The notes below the pieces were generated by a model, which saw only the letters and a list, made by a program, of their open reading frames with translations, was not told the DNA's origin and made no database searches. A stretch of 64,000 nucleotides of DNA from NCBI GenBank assembly GCA_964481145.1, contig CAYZTA010000001.1:139628-203627 (forward strand). The letters are read 5' to 3'. The position numbers and the translations under genes were made by a program. The stretch is from Sandaracinus sp964481145. Its GTDB lineage: Bacteria; Myxococcota_A; Polyangia; Polyangiales; Sandaracinaceae. How positions within the stretch are numbered: position 1 is the stretch's first letter; each line of letters begins with the position of its first letter. Positions 16,987 to 25,636 of the stretch are shown piece after piece.

Positions 16987-18035
16987 CGGAGCGCCGAGCT
17001 ATCGACATGCTGTTCGAGATAGGTGCGGATTTTTCCTTGCAGACGCTTTTCGATTTGACGAACACGCTCGCGGCTGACGCCGAATTGATCGCCCAACTCC
17101 TGCAGCGTCTTGGGCTCTTCCGACATGAGCCGCTCGCGGAAGATGATGTCTTCTTTTCCCTTCAGGGTGGCGCCGAACTCGTGAATTTTCTCGCTCAGGA
17201 TTTCGCCCACTTCCGCCATCGCGAGCTGCTCGTCGGCAGGTTGATCGCTCGCCGCCATCGCATCCACTCGTGCGGTGGGACGCCCATCTCCTTGCCCGAT
17301 GGGGGCATCGAGTGAGAGCTCGCCCATCCCCAGGCGGCGCTCCATGTGAACCACTTCTTCGGTGGGCACCGAGAGGCGCTGCGCGATGGCTTCTGGAGTC
17401 GGATCGATGCCCATGGCGGACAGACGCGCTTTTTCTTTCTTCAAATTGAAGAAGAGCTTGCGCTGCGCCTGCGTCGTCCCGAGCTTGACCATCCGCCAGT
17501 TGTTGAGGATGAAACGCAAGATGTATGCGCGGATCCACCACGCCGCGTACGAGGACAGCTTGACCCCGCGGTAGGGGTCGTACTTCTTGACGGCCTGCAT
17601 CAGCCCGATGTTTCCCTCTTGGACGAGGTCGAGGATGTTGCGGTAAGCGCGCCGATAGTCGTATGCGATCTTCACCACGAGCCGCAGATTGGAGGTGACG
17701 AGCTTGCGCGCGGCCTCCACGTCGCCCGTTTCGACATATTTTACCGCGAGCTCATGGGTTTGTTCGGGGGTGAGCAGGGCATAGCGCTGCACATCGCGCA
17801 TGTAGGCCTGCATCGGATCGAGCGTCGTAAGCGCTCCGCTTTCGGCCTTGCGTGTCGTCGGCAGCGGCGCGGAGAGGTCGATGTCGTTGGCGATCTCGGC
17901 GTCCACAATCTCCGAAGGAGCCGGCTCTTCGTCGATTTCAGCCGGCATCTCATCGGATTCAGCGTCGACGACTTCTCCACGCAGGACGTCATCGTCTTTC
18001 TGTGCGCTGGTTGTCGGTTGGTTCTTTTGGGCCAT
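16983..18035 (-). CDS. rpoH: RNA polymerase sigma-32 factor RpoH
   Basis: The 350-residue product is a group 3 sigma-70 protein. A non-conserved acidic N-terminal extension of about 70 residues precedes region 2 (LVVKIAYDYRRAYRNILDLVQEGNIGL). The RpoH-specific box QRKLFFNLKK is present near residue 190, and region 4 ends with the HTH FGVSRERVRQIEKRLQGKI. It directs RNA polymerase to heat-shock promoters. E. coli RpoH is about 285 residues; the extra length is the acidic tail at the front. It is the first gene of an overlapping pair with rsmI, and its leader can fold (see 18050-18104). Confidence 0.93.
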   Translation of the reverse strand: MAQKNQPTTSAQKDDDVLRGEVVDAESDEMPAEIDEEPAPSEIVDAEIANDIDLSAPLPTTRKAESGALTTLDPMQAYMRDVQRYALLTPEQTHELAVKYVETGDVEAARKLVTSNLRLVVKIAYDYRRAYRNILDLVQEGNIGLMQAVKKYDPYRGVKLSSYAAWWIRAYILRFILNNWRMVKLGTTQAQRKLFFNLKKEKARLSAMGIDPTPEAIAQRLSVPTEEVVHMERRLGMGELSLDAPIGQGDGRPTARVDAMAASDQPADEQLAMAEVGEILSEKIHEFGATLKGKEDIIFRERLMSEEPKTLQELGDQFGVSRERVRQIEKRLQGKIRTYLEQHVDSSALR

Positions 18036-18049
18036 TCGACTCTCCGTGT

Positions 18050-18104
18050 GAAGCGCAGCAAGGCTTGGTGCAAGCCTTGGCCCACGCCAAGCATGCAGCG
18101 CTTC
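18050..18104 (-). promoter_or_regulatory. Structured rpoH leader, possible thermosensor or attenuator
   Basis: Read on the minus strand, the rpoH leader contains nested inverted repeats: an outer GAAGCGC/GCGCTTC pair (18098-18104 with 18050-18056) around a perfect 8-bp AAGGCTTG/CAAGCCTT hairpin with a 3-base loop (18060-18078). The foot of the structure lies a few bases upstream of the likely ribosome-binding site GGAGAG, which precedes the ATG at 18035. E. coli rpoH is known to be controlled by mRNA structure, but that structure lies mainly inside the coding region. Regulation here is inference. Confidence 0.35.
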
Positions 18105-18148
18105 ATTGCCTCAGCGAGGCGTACGTTCCCCAATTACATCGCGATCCA

Positions 18149-18853
18149 TTAGATAGAGCGCGGGGATGCCTCGACGAGTCGAAGTCGATCGAGGGGTGCC
18201 AGCGCCACGGGTCGCAACACCAGGACGAGCTCTTCGTACTCAGAGAACAGAGCGCATTCGATTCCGATGCGTCCATCGGGCTGTCGCTTCGACCATACGT
18301 AGGTCGGGTCGACATGCTGTAAATGAGTGTTTTCTTTGTCGATACGCCATGAAATACCAGCGTACTCGCGCTTTTCGAGCATCGTCTCGAGGCCCTTTTC
18401 GTCGATGAAGCGACTGGCCACCGTGCATTGCACGTGGGCCAAGCCATTCAGAATCGGCAGAGGATCGATGCCACGTCCAACACCCACCGTTTCCGTGAAA
18501 GGGAGCGTTGCGAGCAGCTCGGAGGGACGCGCAGAGTGCTCGACCGAAAGCACGATCTTTGCGCGTCCTTGCTTGGCGATCGAGCCGATCGCGAGGAGGC
18601 CATCGCGCATCGCCTCCTCGAGGAGATCGAGATCTCCGTCGCGGAACATGAGCGGAAACTCGAGACCGATGTCGTCCGGGAGGACGAGGTACGCATCTTC
18701 ATCCGACATGTGGAACGGCGGCTCCAGCACGAGCGGCCCTGCTCCGCAGCTGCGGAGCGCTTCGATGGACTCCGATTCGGCGAACACGATGCTGAGCGGC
18801 ACGCCCTCGATCATCTCGGCGAGCGTCGGCTCGCGCATTTCGGCGATGTGCAT
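18149..18853 (-). CDS. Conserved-looking cytosolic protein of unknown function
   Basis: The 234-residue product has balanced charge, no signal peptide and no membrane helix. Visible stretches include EEAMRDGLLAIGSIAKQG, a helix-strand pattern, and LHVDPTYVW-like C-terminal strands. I do not recognise a family. The gene is upstream of rpoH on the same strand with 113 bases between, and divergent from tetR with about 98 bases between starts. Codon use is like that of its neighbours, which supports a real gene. Confidence 0.65.
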   Translation of the reverse strand: MHIAEMREPTLAEMIEGVPLSIVFAESESIEALRSCGAGPLVLEPPFHMSDEDAYLVLPDDIGLEFPLMFRDGDLDLLEEAMRDGLLAIGSIAKQGRAKIVLSVEHSARPSELLATLPFTETVGVGRGIDPLPILNGLAHVQCTVASRFIDEKGLETMLEKREYAGISWRIDKENTHLQHVDPTYVWSKRQPDGRIGIECALFSEYEELVLVLRPVALAPLDRLRLVEASPRSI

Positions 18854-18933
18854 AGGGCACGGACGCTACGGATGAGACGGGCTCAGCGCAAAAAAGACGC
18901 GAGCTTGACATGGCGGATGGGACGAGGTTTGGT

Positions 18934-18947
18934 TGGTTGAGCAACCA
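18934..18947. promoter_or_regulatory. Candidate TetR operator, 6-2-6 palindrome
   Basis: TGGTTG-AG-CAACCA is a perfect palindrome four bases before the chosen tetR start and 24 bases after a TTGACA hexamer (18905-18910). Autoregulatory TetR proteins usually bind such sites next to their own gene. It would control tetR and, by read-through, oleABCD. The site would lie inside the coding region if the earlier ATG at 18910 were used. Confidence 0.4.
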
Positions 18948-18951
18948 TCCC

Positions 18952-19575
18952 ATGCCCAGACCTGCCGTCAGCGCCGCCCGACGAGAGCAAATCACGTCCG
19001 CACTCCTTCGAGTCCTTGCCGAACGAGGTTGGGCTCAAGCCACGACGACCGAGATTGCGAAAGCCGCCCATCTCGCGCCGGGGTTGATTCATTACTATTT
19101 CGGGACGCGACAGGAGATCCTGCTGGAGCTCGTCCAAAAAATGACGAAATCCGTGTCGGATCGGTTCGAACGGCGGGCGGCTTCCGTGGGCGATCGCCCA
19201 CGGGCTCGGCTGTTTGCGTTTCTCGATGCCCATGTGGCCATGGGAGAGGATGCCGATCCTTTCGCGGTTCGCAGTTGGGCGGCCATTGGAGCGGAGGCTG
19301 GGCATCAGCCGGAGGTCAGAGAGGTGTATTCGCGCGCCATCGGCGGACAACTCGATGCGATCGAGGCGCTCGTGATCGAAACCTTGGAGAACGAGGGGCG
19401 GGACGTACGCCATTCGCGCTTCATCGCCGCGGGGCTCGTCTCGGCGATCGAGGGCGCATATCGAATCGCGACGTCGGCTCCGGGCGTTTTGCCCGAGGGT
19501 TTTGCGGAACCGACCCTGCGCGCGCTGGCCGAAGGCCTTCTCGCATTTCAGCCACAGGCGTTCGCACGTGGATGA
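18952..19575 (+). CDS. TetR-family transcriptional regulator, probable ole operon regulator
   Basis: The 207-residue protein has a TetR HTH at residues ~8-55 (ITSALLRVLAERGWAQATTTEIAKAA, then APGLIHYYFGTRQEIL, the canonical YYxF recognition region), followed by an all-helical ligand domain. The start at 18952 (MPRPAVSAARREQ) is preferred over 18910 because the earlier ATG overlaps a TTGACA hexamer and a palindrome lies between them. oleA begins 55 bases downstream on the same strand, so tetR-oleABCD is probably one unit. The ligand could be a long-chain acyl-CoA, by analogy with FadR-type TetR proteins; this is inference. Confidence 0.85.
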   Translation: MPRPAVSAARREQITSALLRVLAERGWAQATTTEIAKAAHLAPGLIHYYFGTRQEILLELVQKMTKSVSDRFERRAASVGDRPRARLFAFLDAHVAMGEDADPFAVRSWAAIGAEAGHQPEVREVYSRAIGGQLDAIEALVIETLENEGRDVRHSRFIAAGLVSAIEGAYRIATSAPGVLPEGFAEPTLRALAEGLLAFQPQAFARG

Positions 19576-19630
19576 GCCACCATCCGCGGGCATTTCGTCC
19601 GGGGATGAGCTACACCCCGTCCCTCCTCTG

Positions 19631-20644
19631 ATGATTTTCTCCTCCGTTTCCGTCGCGAGCGTCGCCCATGTCGATGCTCCACATCGCGTTTCATCGCGTG
19701 ATCTGGAGGACCGCCTTGCGCCTCTTTTGAAAAGGCTCGGCATTGCGCCCGGCATGATTGCGTCCCTTTCCGGGGTCGAAGAGCGGCGATTTTGGGAGCC
19801 AGGCATGCAGCCGAGCGAGGCGGCGACCATGGCAGCCGAAAAGGCGCTTCGGATGTCGGGGATCGATCGCGAGCGTGTCGGCGTGCTCGTGAGCACGTCG
19901 GTGTGCCGCGATTTCGTCGAGCCTTCGGTTGCATCGCTCGTCCATCGCGCGCTTCGTTTGACGAAGAGCTGCCGAAATTTCGATCTGGGCAACGCATGTC
20001 TCGGTTTCCTCGACGGGATGGAGATCGTGGCGGCGATGATCGAACGAGGCGCCATCGATTATGGGCTCGTGGTGGACGGCGAGGGCAGTCGCTTCGCGGT
20101 CGAGCGAACGATCGAACGCCTCAACGCGAGCGGTGATGCGCGTGCGCTCCTCGAAGAGTTTGCGACACTCACCCTTGGCTCGGGCGCGGCGGCGATGCTT
20201 CTGGCGCATCGCGATCTGGCTCCCCAGGGCCATGTCTTTCGTGGATCGGTGGCGCTGGCCGCGACGGATCACAACCATCTCTGTCGCGGCCAAAATGATC
20301 GCATGGTCACCGACGCGCAGCGGCTCTTGACCGCTGGGCTCGAGCTCGCGCAACAAACGTTCGAACTCGCGCGTTCGACGCTTGGTTGGTCCCCCGAGGC
20401 GCTCGATGAAGTCGTCATGCATCAAGTGAGTCGTCAGCATACCGAGCGTCTCTCCCAGCAGATTGGGATTGCTCTTCCCAAAGTGCATGCGATTTACCGA
20501 GAGCACGGCAACATGGGACCGGCTTCGGTGCCCATCGTGCTCTCGAAAGCAGAAGAGCTGGGTCGGCTGCGTCGAGGAATGCGCGTGGGGCTCATGGGAA
20601 TCGGGAGTGGGCTCAACTGCGCGATGGGCGAGATCGTTTGGTGA
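19631..20644 (+). CDS. oleA: OleA, 3-oxoacyl-ACP synthase III-like acyl-CoA condensing enzyme
   Basis: OleA joins two fatty acyl-CoAs head to head by non-decarboxylative Claisen condensation, giving a 2-alkyl-3-ketoacid. The 337-residue thiolase-fold protein has the nucleophile Cys in NACLGFLDG, His in VMHQVSRQHT, and Asn in HGNMGPASVP. It also has the OleA-type LVVDGEGS segment, whose Glu contributes to catalysis. VDAPHRVSS and TSVCRDFVEPS are typical of OleA rather than FabH. The start at 19631 (MIFSSVSVASVAHVDAP) matches the family; ribosome-binding sequence is weak. The stop overlaps the oleB start by one base. Confidence 0.95.
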   Translation: MIFSSVSVASVAHVDAPHRVSSRDLEDRLAPLLKRLGIAPGMIASLSGVEERRFWEPGMQPSEAATMAAEKALRMSGIDRERVGVLVSTSVCRDFVEPSVASLVHRALRLTKSCRNFDLGNACLGFLDGMEIVAAMIERGAIDYGLVVDGEGSRFAVERTIERLNASGDARALLEEFATLTLGSGAAAMLLAHRDLAPQGHVFRGSVALAATDHNHLCRGQNDRMVTDAQRLLTAGLELAQQTFELARSTLGWSPEALDEVVMHQVSRQHTERLSQQIGIALPKVHAIYREHGNMGPASVPIVLSKAEELGRLRRGMRVGLMGIGSGLNCAMGEIVW

Positions 20645-21537
20645 TGGAAAAAGGAAACGAGCACTGGGCCTTCGAGGGATTTTACTTCGATCGTGGGGGC
20701 GGGATTCGAATGCACTATCTCGATGAAGGGCCGCGTGATGGCGAGCCGATCATCATGGTGCACGGCAATCCTTCGTGGTCGATTTATTGGAGAGAGCTCG
20801 TCTTTGGTTTGCGCGACCGCCATCGATGCATCGTTCTCGATCATGTCGGCATGGGATTGTCGGACAAACCTTCAGAGCACGACTACGACTACACTCTCCA
20901 ATCACGCATCGATGATCTCGAGCGTCTTTTGGCGCACCTCGGCGTCGAGAACGTCACGCTCGCGGTGCACGATTGGGGCGGAGCCATCGGGATGGGGTGG
21001 GCGATCCGGCATGCTTCGAAAGTCAAAAGGCTCATCATCTCGAATACGGCAGCATTTCATTTGCCCCAGGGCAAATCGTTCCCGTTGGCGCTTGCGTTGA
21101 CGCGCACGCGTCTGGGAGCGCTCTTGGTTCGTGGGGGCAATGCGTTTGCGCGGGGAGCGGCCAAGACGTGCGTGACGCGACGTCCGATGAGCCCTGCGCT
21201 CGAGCGTGCCTATCTCGCGCCCTATTCAGACTGGTCTTCACGGATCGCGACGCTGCGTTTCGTCCAAGACATCCCTCTTTCTCCTCGCGATCGCGCATAT
21301 CCCGTGATCAGCGAGATCGCCGATCACTTGAATCGATTCGCGAGCACGCCCGCCTTGATCATGTGGGGCATGCGCGATTTCGTGTTCGATCACCATTTCC
21401 TCTCCGAGTGGGAACGTCGATTGCCGCAAGCCGAAGTGCATCGATTCGAAGCGGCAGGGCACTACGTTCTCGAGGACATGCACGAGGTGATGGTGCCCAT
21501 CGTCAAGCGCTTCCTCGACGCTCCTCGGCCGTCATGA
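20644..21537 (+). CDS. oleB: OleB, alpha/beta-hydrolase beta-lactone decarboxylase
   Basis: OleB belongs to the haloalkane dehalogenase-like hydrolases and decarboxylates the cis-beta-lactone made by OleC to the cis-olefin. The 297 residues show the oxyanion motif HGNPSWS near residue 40, the nucleophile Asp in VHDWGGA near residue 104, and a C-terminal catalytic His in AAGHYVLED. The ATG at 20644 shares a base with the oleA stop (TGATG), and its stop overlaps oleC (ATGA). A stand-alone oleB, not fused to oleC, is seen in many but not all ole clusters. Confidence 0.94.
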   Translation: MEKGNEHWAFEGFYFDRGGGIRMHYLDEGPRDGEPIIMVHGNPSWSIYWRELVFGLRDRHRCIVLDHVGMGLSDKPSEHDYDYTLQSRIDDLERLLAHLGVENVTLAVHDWGGAIGMGWAIRHASKVKRLIISNTAAFHLPQGKSFPLALALTRTRLGALLVRGGNAFARGAAKTCVTRRPMSPALERAYLAPYSDWSSRIATLRFVQDIPLSPRDRAYPVISEIADHLNRFASTPALIMWGMRDFVFDHHFLSEWERRLPQAEVHRFEAAGHYVLEDMHEVMVPIVKRFLDAPRPS

Positions 21538-23243
21538 GTCACGCCAACATCGCTCACCATCTGACGCGCGTGGCAGGGGAAAGGCCGTATCAGCCCGCCA
21601 TCTTTGCACCTGCGGGCCGCGATATGCGCGGACGACCGAAGTACGTCCATTGGACGTACAAGCAGCTCGATGAAGAGAGCGATCGGCTCGCACGAGGGCT
21701 TCGCGACATTGGGGTGGGTCCGGGGGTCCGCACCGTGCTCATGGTGCCGCCCTCGCTCGATCTGTTTGCGCTCGTCTTCGCGCTCTTCAAATCGGGGGCG
21801 CCGCTCGTCATGGTGGATCCGGGGATGGGTCTTCCTCATTTGGGCGCTTGTCTTGCCCGCGCCGAACCGCGCGCGTTCATCGGGATTCCCAAAGCCCACG
21901 CCGCGCGCGCAGCGCTCGGATGGGCCAAGGATACGCTCGACATCGTCGTGAATGTGGCGCCGCGCTGGGCGCGCCCTCTCGCGTTCCGCGCGCGACACGC
22001 ATACAGCATCGATGACGTGAAGGAGCGCGGTGAGCGCACACGTTCGCACGCGATGGCGCACGTCGAGCCGCACGACCTCGCCGCGATTTTGTTTACGTCG
22101 GGCTCGACCGGGCCGCCGAAGGGCGCGGTCTATCGCTATTCGACGTTCACCGCGCAAGTCGAGGCGATTCGCTCACTCTACGAGTTTCGAGATCGAGAGA
22201 TCGATCTGCCGACGTTCCCCATGTTTGCGCTCTTCGACGCGGCGCTCGGGATGGTGACGGTCGTACCCGACATGGACCCGACCCGGCCCGCCGAGGTCAA
22301 CCCGGAGCGCATCGCGGAAGCCATCTTCGGCTTCGGTGTGACGAACATGTTTGGTTCCCCCGCGCTCCTCGATACAGTGGCGCGATGGGCCGCCCCTCGG
22401 GGAATGCATTTCCCCACCCTGAAGCGGGTGATCTCCGCCGGCGCACCCGTTTCGCCGAGAATCCTTCGAGAATTCGCGAGACTTTTGCCGGAAGACGCGC
22501 GCATTCATACGCCCTACGGCGCGACGGAAGCGCTTCCAGTGGCCACGATCTCGCATGACGAGGTGCTCCGCGAGACACGTGCTCGAACGGAGCGAGGGGA
22601 GGGCGTGTGCGTCGGCAAAGCCGTTTCGTCGATCGATGTCTCCGTGATTCGCATCGACGATGATCCGATCCTCGAATGGAGCGATGAGCTCCTCGTTCCG
22701 AGAGGTGAGGTGGGAGAGATTGTCGTCTCCGGCCGTCAGGTGACCGAATCGTACGTCGCTTCGTTGGACCACGATGTGCTCTCGAAGATTCGAAGCCCCA
22801 AGGGCACCCTCCATCGGATGGGGGATCTCGGCTTCATCGATGAACGAGAGCGGATTTGGTTTTGTGGGCGCAAATCTCATCGCGTCGTCCTCGACGACGG
22901 CACGACGCTCTTCACGATTCCATGCGAAGGCCCGTTCAACGCACATCCCGACGTGAAGCGAAGCGCGCTGGTGGGAGCGCGCATGAATGGTCGAACGATT
23001 CCTGTGATCTGCATCGAACCGTGGCAGTGGCGTCGTGACCGTGGTGAACGAACGCGACTCATCGATGCCATGCGTGAGGTGGGTGCGAGGTTCGCTCATA
23101 CCCGGGTGATTTCACATTTTCTTTTGCGTGAACGCTTCCCTGTCGACATTCGTCACAACGCGAAAATACGGCGCGAAGAGCTCGCGGTTTGGGCGAGTCA
23201 GATGTTGGCCAAGCATCCGCAGACAATGAGCCGAACGTCATGA
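21534..23243 (+). CDS. oleC: OleC, AMP-forming beta-lactone synthetase
   Basis: OleC is an acyl-adenylate superfamily enzyme that uses ATP to close a 2-alkyl-3-hydroxyacid into a beta-lactone. The 569-residue product has the AMP-binding P-loop FTSGSTGPPKGAVYRY near residue 185, an IHTPYGATEALP motif near residue 325 and a C-terminal GDLGFIDERERIWFCGRK region. The frame is open much further upstream, but that part lies within oleB; the ATG at 21534 with ATGA overlap and family-like MSHANIAHHL is used. It is third in the operon. Confidence 0.95.
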   Translation: MSHANIAHHLTRVAGERPYQPAIFAPAGRDMRGRPKYVHWTYKQLDEESDRLARGLRDIGVGPGVRTVLMVPPSLDLFALVFALFKSGAPLVMVDPGMGLPHLGACLARAEPRAFIGIPKAHAARAALGWAKDTLDIVVNVAPRWARPLAFRARHAYSIDDVKERGERTRSHAMAHVEPHDLAAILFTSGSTGPPKGAVYRYSTFTAQVEAIRSLYEFRDREIDLPTFPMFALFDAALGMVTVVPDMDPTRPAEVNPERIAEAIFGFGVTNMFGSPALLDTVARWAAPRGMHFPTLKRVISAGAPVSPRILREFARLLPEDARIHTPYGATEALPVATISHDEVLRETRARTERGEGVCVGKAVSSIDVSVIRIDDDPILEWSDELLVPRGEVGEIVVSGRQVTESYVASLDHDVLSKIRSPKGTLHRMGDLGFIDERERIWFCGRKSHRVVLDDGTTLFTIPCEGPFNAHPDVKRSALVGARMNGRTIPVICIEPWQWRRDRGERTRLIDAMREVGARFAHTRVISHFLLRERFPVDIRHNAKIRREELAVWASQMLAKHPQTMSRTS

Positions 23244-24253
23244 GCGAGCGGGTTCTCGTGACGGGCGCGGGGGGATTCGTCGCGGGTGGAATCGTGACGT
23301 CGTTGATCGAGCGTGGTGTGGTCGTGCACACGCTTCAACGCGGTTTTTATCCACATCTCGAGGCGCTGGAGCGTCAGGGCAAACTGCGCATTTTCAAAGG
23401 ACGCCTCGAAGATCGTGAGCTCGTCCTGCGCGCGTCCGAAGGCGTGACGACGATATTTCACGTGGCGGCGAAGGCTGGAGTGTGGGGTTCCTTTACGGAC
23501 TATTACCGAAGCAACGTGCTCGGAACGGAACACGTGCTTGCCGCTGCGCGGACCCAAGGCGTGCGCAAGCTCGTGTTTACCAGCACCCCGAGTGTCGTTC
23601 ATGGAGGACATGACATCGAGGGCATCGATGAACGCGCGGCCTATGCGGTGCGGTATCGAACCGCATATCCGAAGACCAAGGCGATCGCCGAGAAAATGGT
23701 GCTCGCCGAAAATGGGCTGAGGTTCTCGACGGTCGCGTTGCGTCCACATCTCGTGTGGGGTCCGGGAGACCCCCATCTCGTTCCGCGCATCATCGAGCGC
23801 GCGCGTCGCGGGCGCCTCGTGCTCGTCGGCGGTGGAATCGCGAAAGTGGACGCGACATACATCGACAGCGCCGTGCATGCGCATCTTTGCGCTTGGGAGC
23901 GCTTGGAGCCGGGGGCGGCGTGTGCAGGTCGGGCGTATTTCATTGCGCAGGGAGAACCCATGCCGATGCGCGATCTCATCAACGGAATCCTCGACGCGGC
24001 CAAGCTGCCTTCCGTTCGTCGTGCAGTCGATGCGCGTTTCGCATGGGCGGTCGGCGCCCTTTTCGAGCTTGCATACCACTCGCTTGGAAGAACCGAAGAG
24101 CCACCGATGACGCGGTTCGTGGCTGAGCAATTGGCGACTGCACACTGGTTCGATCTCAGCGCTGCGCGCCGCGATTTGGGCTACGAAGCCCCCGTCTCGA
24201 CGAGCGAGGGACTCCGCAGATTGAGCGTGTTCTTGCAGGCATCCGAGCGTTGA
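23240..24253 (+). CDS. oleD: OleD, NADPH-dependent 2-alkyl-3-ketoacid reductase
   Basis: OleD is an extended short-chain dehydrogenase that reduces the OleA product to the 2-alkyl-3-hydroxyacid used by OleC. The 337-residue protein has the Rossmann motif VTGAGGFVAGG at residue ~6, a Ser/Thr-rich STPSVV strand near residue 115 and the catalytic YxxxK as YPKTKAIAEK near residue 145. The start at 23240 overlaps the oleC stop (ATGA). It completes oleABCD in the order A-B-C-D. The operon ends six bases before a convergent glycosyltransferase gene; no hairpin is visible in the gap. Confidence 0.95.
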   Translation: MSERVLVTGAGGFVAGGIVTSLIERGVVVHTLQRGFYPHLEALERQGKLRIFKGRLEDRELVLRASEGVTTIFHVAAKAGVWGSFTDYYRSNVLGTEHVLAAARTQGVRKLVFTSTPSVVHGGHDIEGIDERAAYAVRYRTAYPKTKAIAEKMVLAENGLRFSTVALRPHLVWGPGDPHLVPRIIERARRGRLVLVGGGIAKVDATYIDSAVHAHLCAWERLEPGAACAGRAYFIAQGEPMPMRDLINGILDAAKLPSVRRAVDARFAWAVGALFELAYHSLGRTEEPPMTRFVAEQLATAHWFDLSAARRDLGYEAPVSTSEGLRRLSVFLQASER

Positions 24254-24259
24254 GTGAGT

Positions 24260-25033
24260 TTAACGAGGGAAGAACTCTCTTCGTCCGCGAGATTTGACCC
24301 GTGCCCCGAGGCGCAGGAGGTCCATTCCGCCGTGAAGAGCTCCCAGGATGCCGAGCTTGCTCCCGCGAACATCTTCCCAACTCTCGAGCGGTATCTCGAG
24401 AAAATCAGTGAGGGAGAGGGGAGTCACGTCTTGCGTGCCAGTCGTCAAGCGGCCCAGCAATTCGACATCGAATACCCACCGCGAGCGAAATGGTTTTGAC
24501 ATGGCGGCGCGGAGCACGGGGGTGTCTCTGAAGAGCTTGGCCCCGCATTGTGTGTCGTAAATATCCATGGCGAGCACGAGAGAAGCGGTGGTGGCGAAGA
24601 TGCGACCAAGATAGTGACGTGCTGGATTGCGTTTGACCTGTGCGCCCAAGCGGGCGACTCGTGAACCGAACGCGACTTTCGCGTCGCGTGCGATGAGTGC
24701 GTCGAGCATGCGCGAGAGCTCTTCGGGCGGCGTCGCGAAATCCGCATCCAAGTAGCCAACGATGTCGTCCTTCGTTTGTCCCCGATCGATGCGCTCGAAC
24801 GCGATATGCATGGCGGTGCGAATGGCTTCGGCCTTGCCCGCGTTGTTCGGCATCGCAAGCGCCGTGATGCGATCGGGGGCGTTCGTCTCGAGTCTTTCGA
24901 GGAGTGCGCGGGTTCCGTCTGAAGAGCCGTCGTCGACGAGAATCACGTCCACTCGAGGGTCGGCGATGAGCCGTGAAATCCCCCATGGAGTCAGACGGTT
25001 TTCTTCGTTGTAGCAAGGGAGGATAACGATCAT
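24260..25033 (-). CDS. Family 2 glycosyltransferase, dolichyl/polyprenyl-phosphate hexose synthase-like
   Basis: The 257-residue cytosolic or membrane-associated GT-A enzyme starts MIVILPCYNEENRL and has VDDGSSDGT (nucleotide binding) near residue 35 and YLDADFATP, the DxD-type metal site, near residue 92. GAKLFRDTPVL and FDVELL follow, typical of polyprenyl-phosphate glycosyltransferases that charge a lipid carrier with a hexose. No C-terminal membrane helices are present. A 17-residue longer form is possible, but the chosen start matches the family. It is convergent with oleD and divergent from the TPR gene. Confidence 0.88.
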   Translation of the reverse strand: MIVILPCYNEENRLTPWGISRLIADPRVDVILVDDGSSDGTRALLERLETNAPDRITALAMPNNAGKAEAIRTAMHIAFERIDRGQTKDDIVGYLDADFATPPEELSRMLDALIARDAKVAFGSRVARLGAQVKRNPARHYLGRIFATTASLVLAMDIYDTQCGAKLFRDTPVLRAAMSKPFRSRWVFDVELLGRLTTGTQDVTPLSLTDFLEIPLESWEDVRGSKLGILGALHGGMDLLRLGARVKSRGRREFFPR

Positions 25034-25107
25034 GGGAGCGCTCCGAACTTCCCGGCCCGTGCCAGATGCACGCGAGTATGGCACGTTGGATGAGGAGCGG
25101 ACGGGTG

Positions 25108-25632
25108 ATGATGAGCGGGCATGAAAAGGATATGAGCGGCGAGGCCAAATGGGATGCGGCGCAAGAAGGAGCGGAGCTCTTGCGGGATGGGGAACGCGAG
25201 GCAGCCATTGCCGCGCTCGAGCAGGTCATCGAAGAGGATCCGCGCAATGAGTACGCTTATTTCTTTTTGGGCAGCGCGCATTTCGACAAGGGCAACTTCG
25301 ACAAAGCGATGAAGGCGTCGCTCAAAGCGCTCGAGCTCGCTCCCGAGTACCTCGGTGCCATGGTGCAGCTGGGTCACTCTCTCCGGATGCTCGGGCGTCA
25401 TGGCGAAGCCATTCGCGTCGCTCGCCAGCTCCTCACGAAGAACAGCGACGACGCGGATGCGCTTTATCTGTTGGGGCTGTGTCACTACGCGCGGGGAGAA
25501 CGCGCCGCTGCCGTCGAATATCTGACTCGGTTCTTGGGGACGCGGCCTGAGGTCGAAGTCGCCAATGAAGTGCACGGCCTCATTCAAGTGCTTCGTGGTG
25601 AGGTGGAGGCGCGAGAGGACGAGATGAACTGA
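25108..25632 (+). CDS. Tetratricopeptide repeat protein
   Basis: The 174-residue protein contains about three TPR units, for example AIAALEQVIEEDPRNEYAYFFLGSAHFDKG, AMKASLKALELAPEYLGAMVQLGHSL and DADALYLLGLCHYARGERAAAVEYL. It has no signal peptide or catalytic domain, so it is likely a cytosolic protein-interaction scaffold. The start is uncertain: ATGs at 25108, 25111 and 25132 are all in frame, the last with AAAGGAT just upstream. It lies between the divergent glycosyltransferase and a convergent lipoprotein gene, with no clear functional link. Confidence 0.8.
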   Translation: MMSGHEKDMSGEAKWDAAQEGAELLRDGEREAAIAALEQVIEEDPRNEYAYFFLGSAHFDKGNFDKAMKASLKALELAPEYLGAMVQLGHSLRMLGRHGEAIRVARQLLTKNSDDADALYLLGLCHYARGERAAAVEYLTRFLGTRPEVEVANEVHGLIQVLRGEVEAREDEMN

Positions 25633-25636
25633 AGGG

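Noticed and set aside
20973..21533. Long N-terminal extension of OleC
   Set aside because: It is an out-of-frame reading of oleB; OleC homology starts at 21534 and the ATGA overlap fits the other operon junctions.
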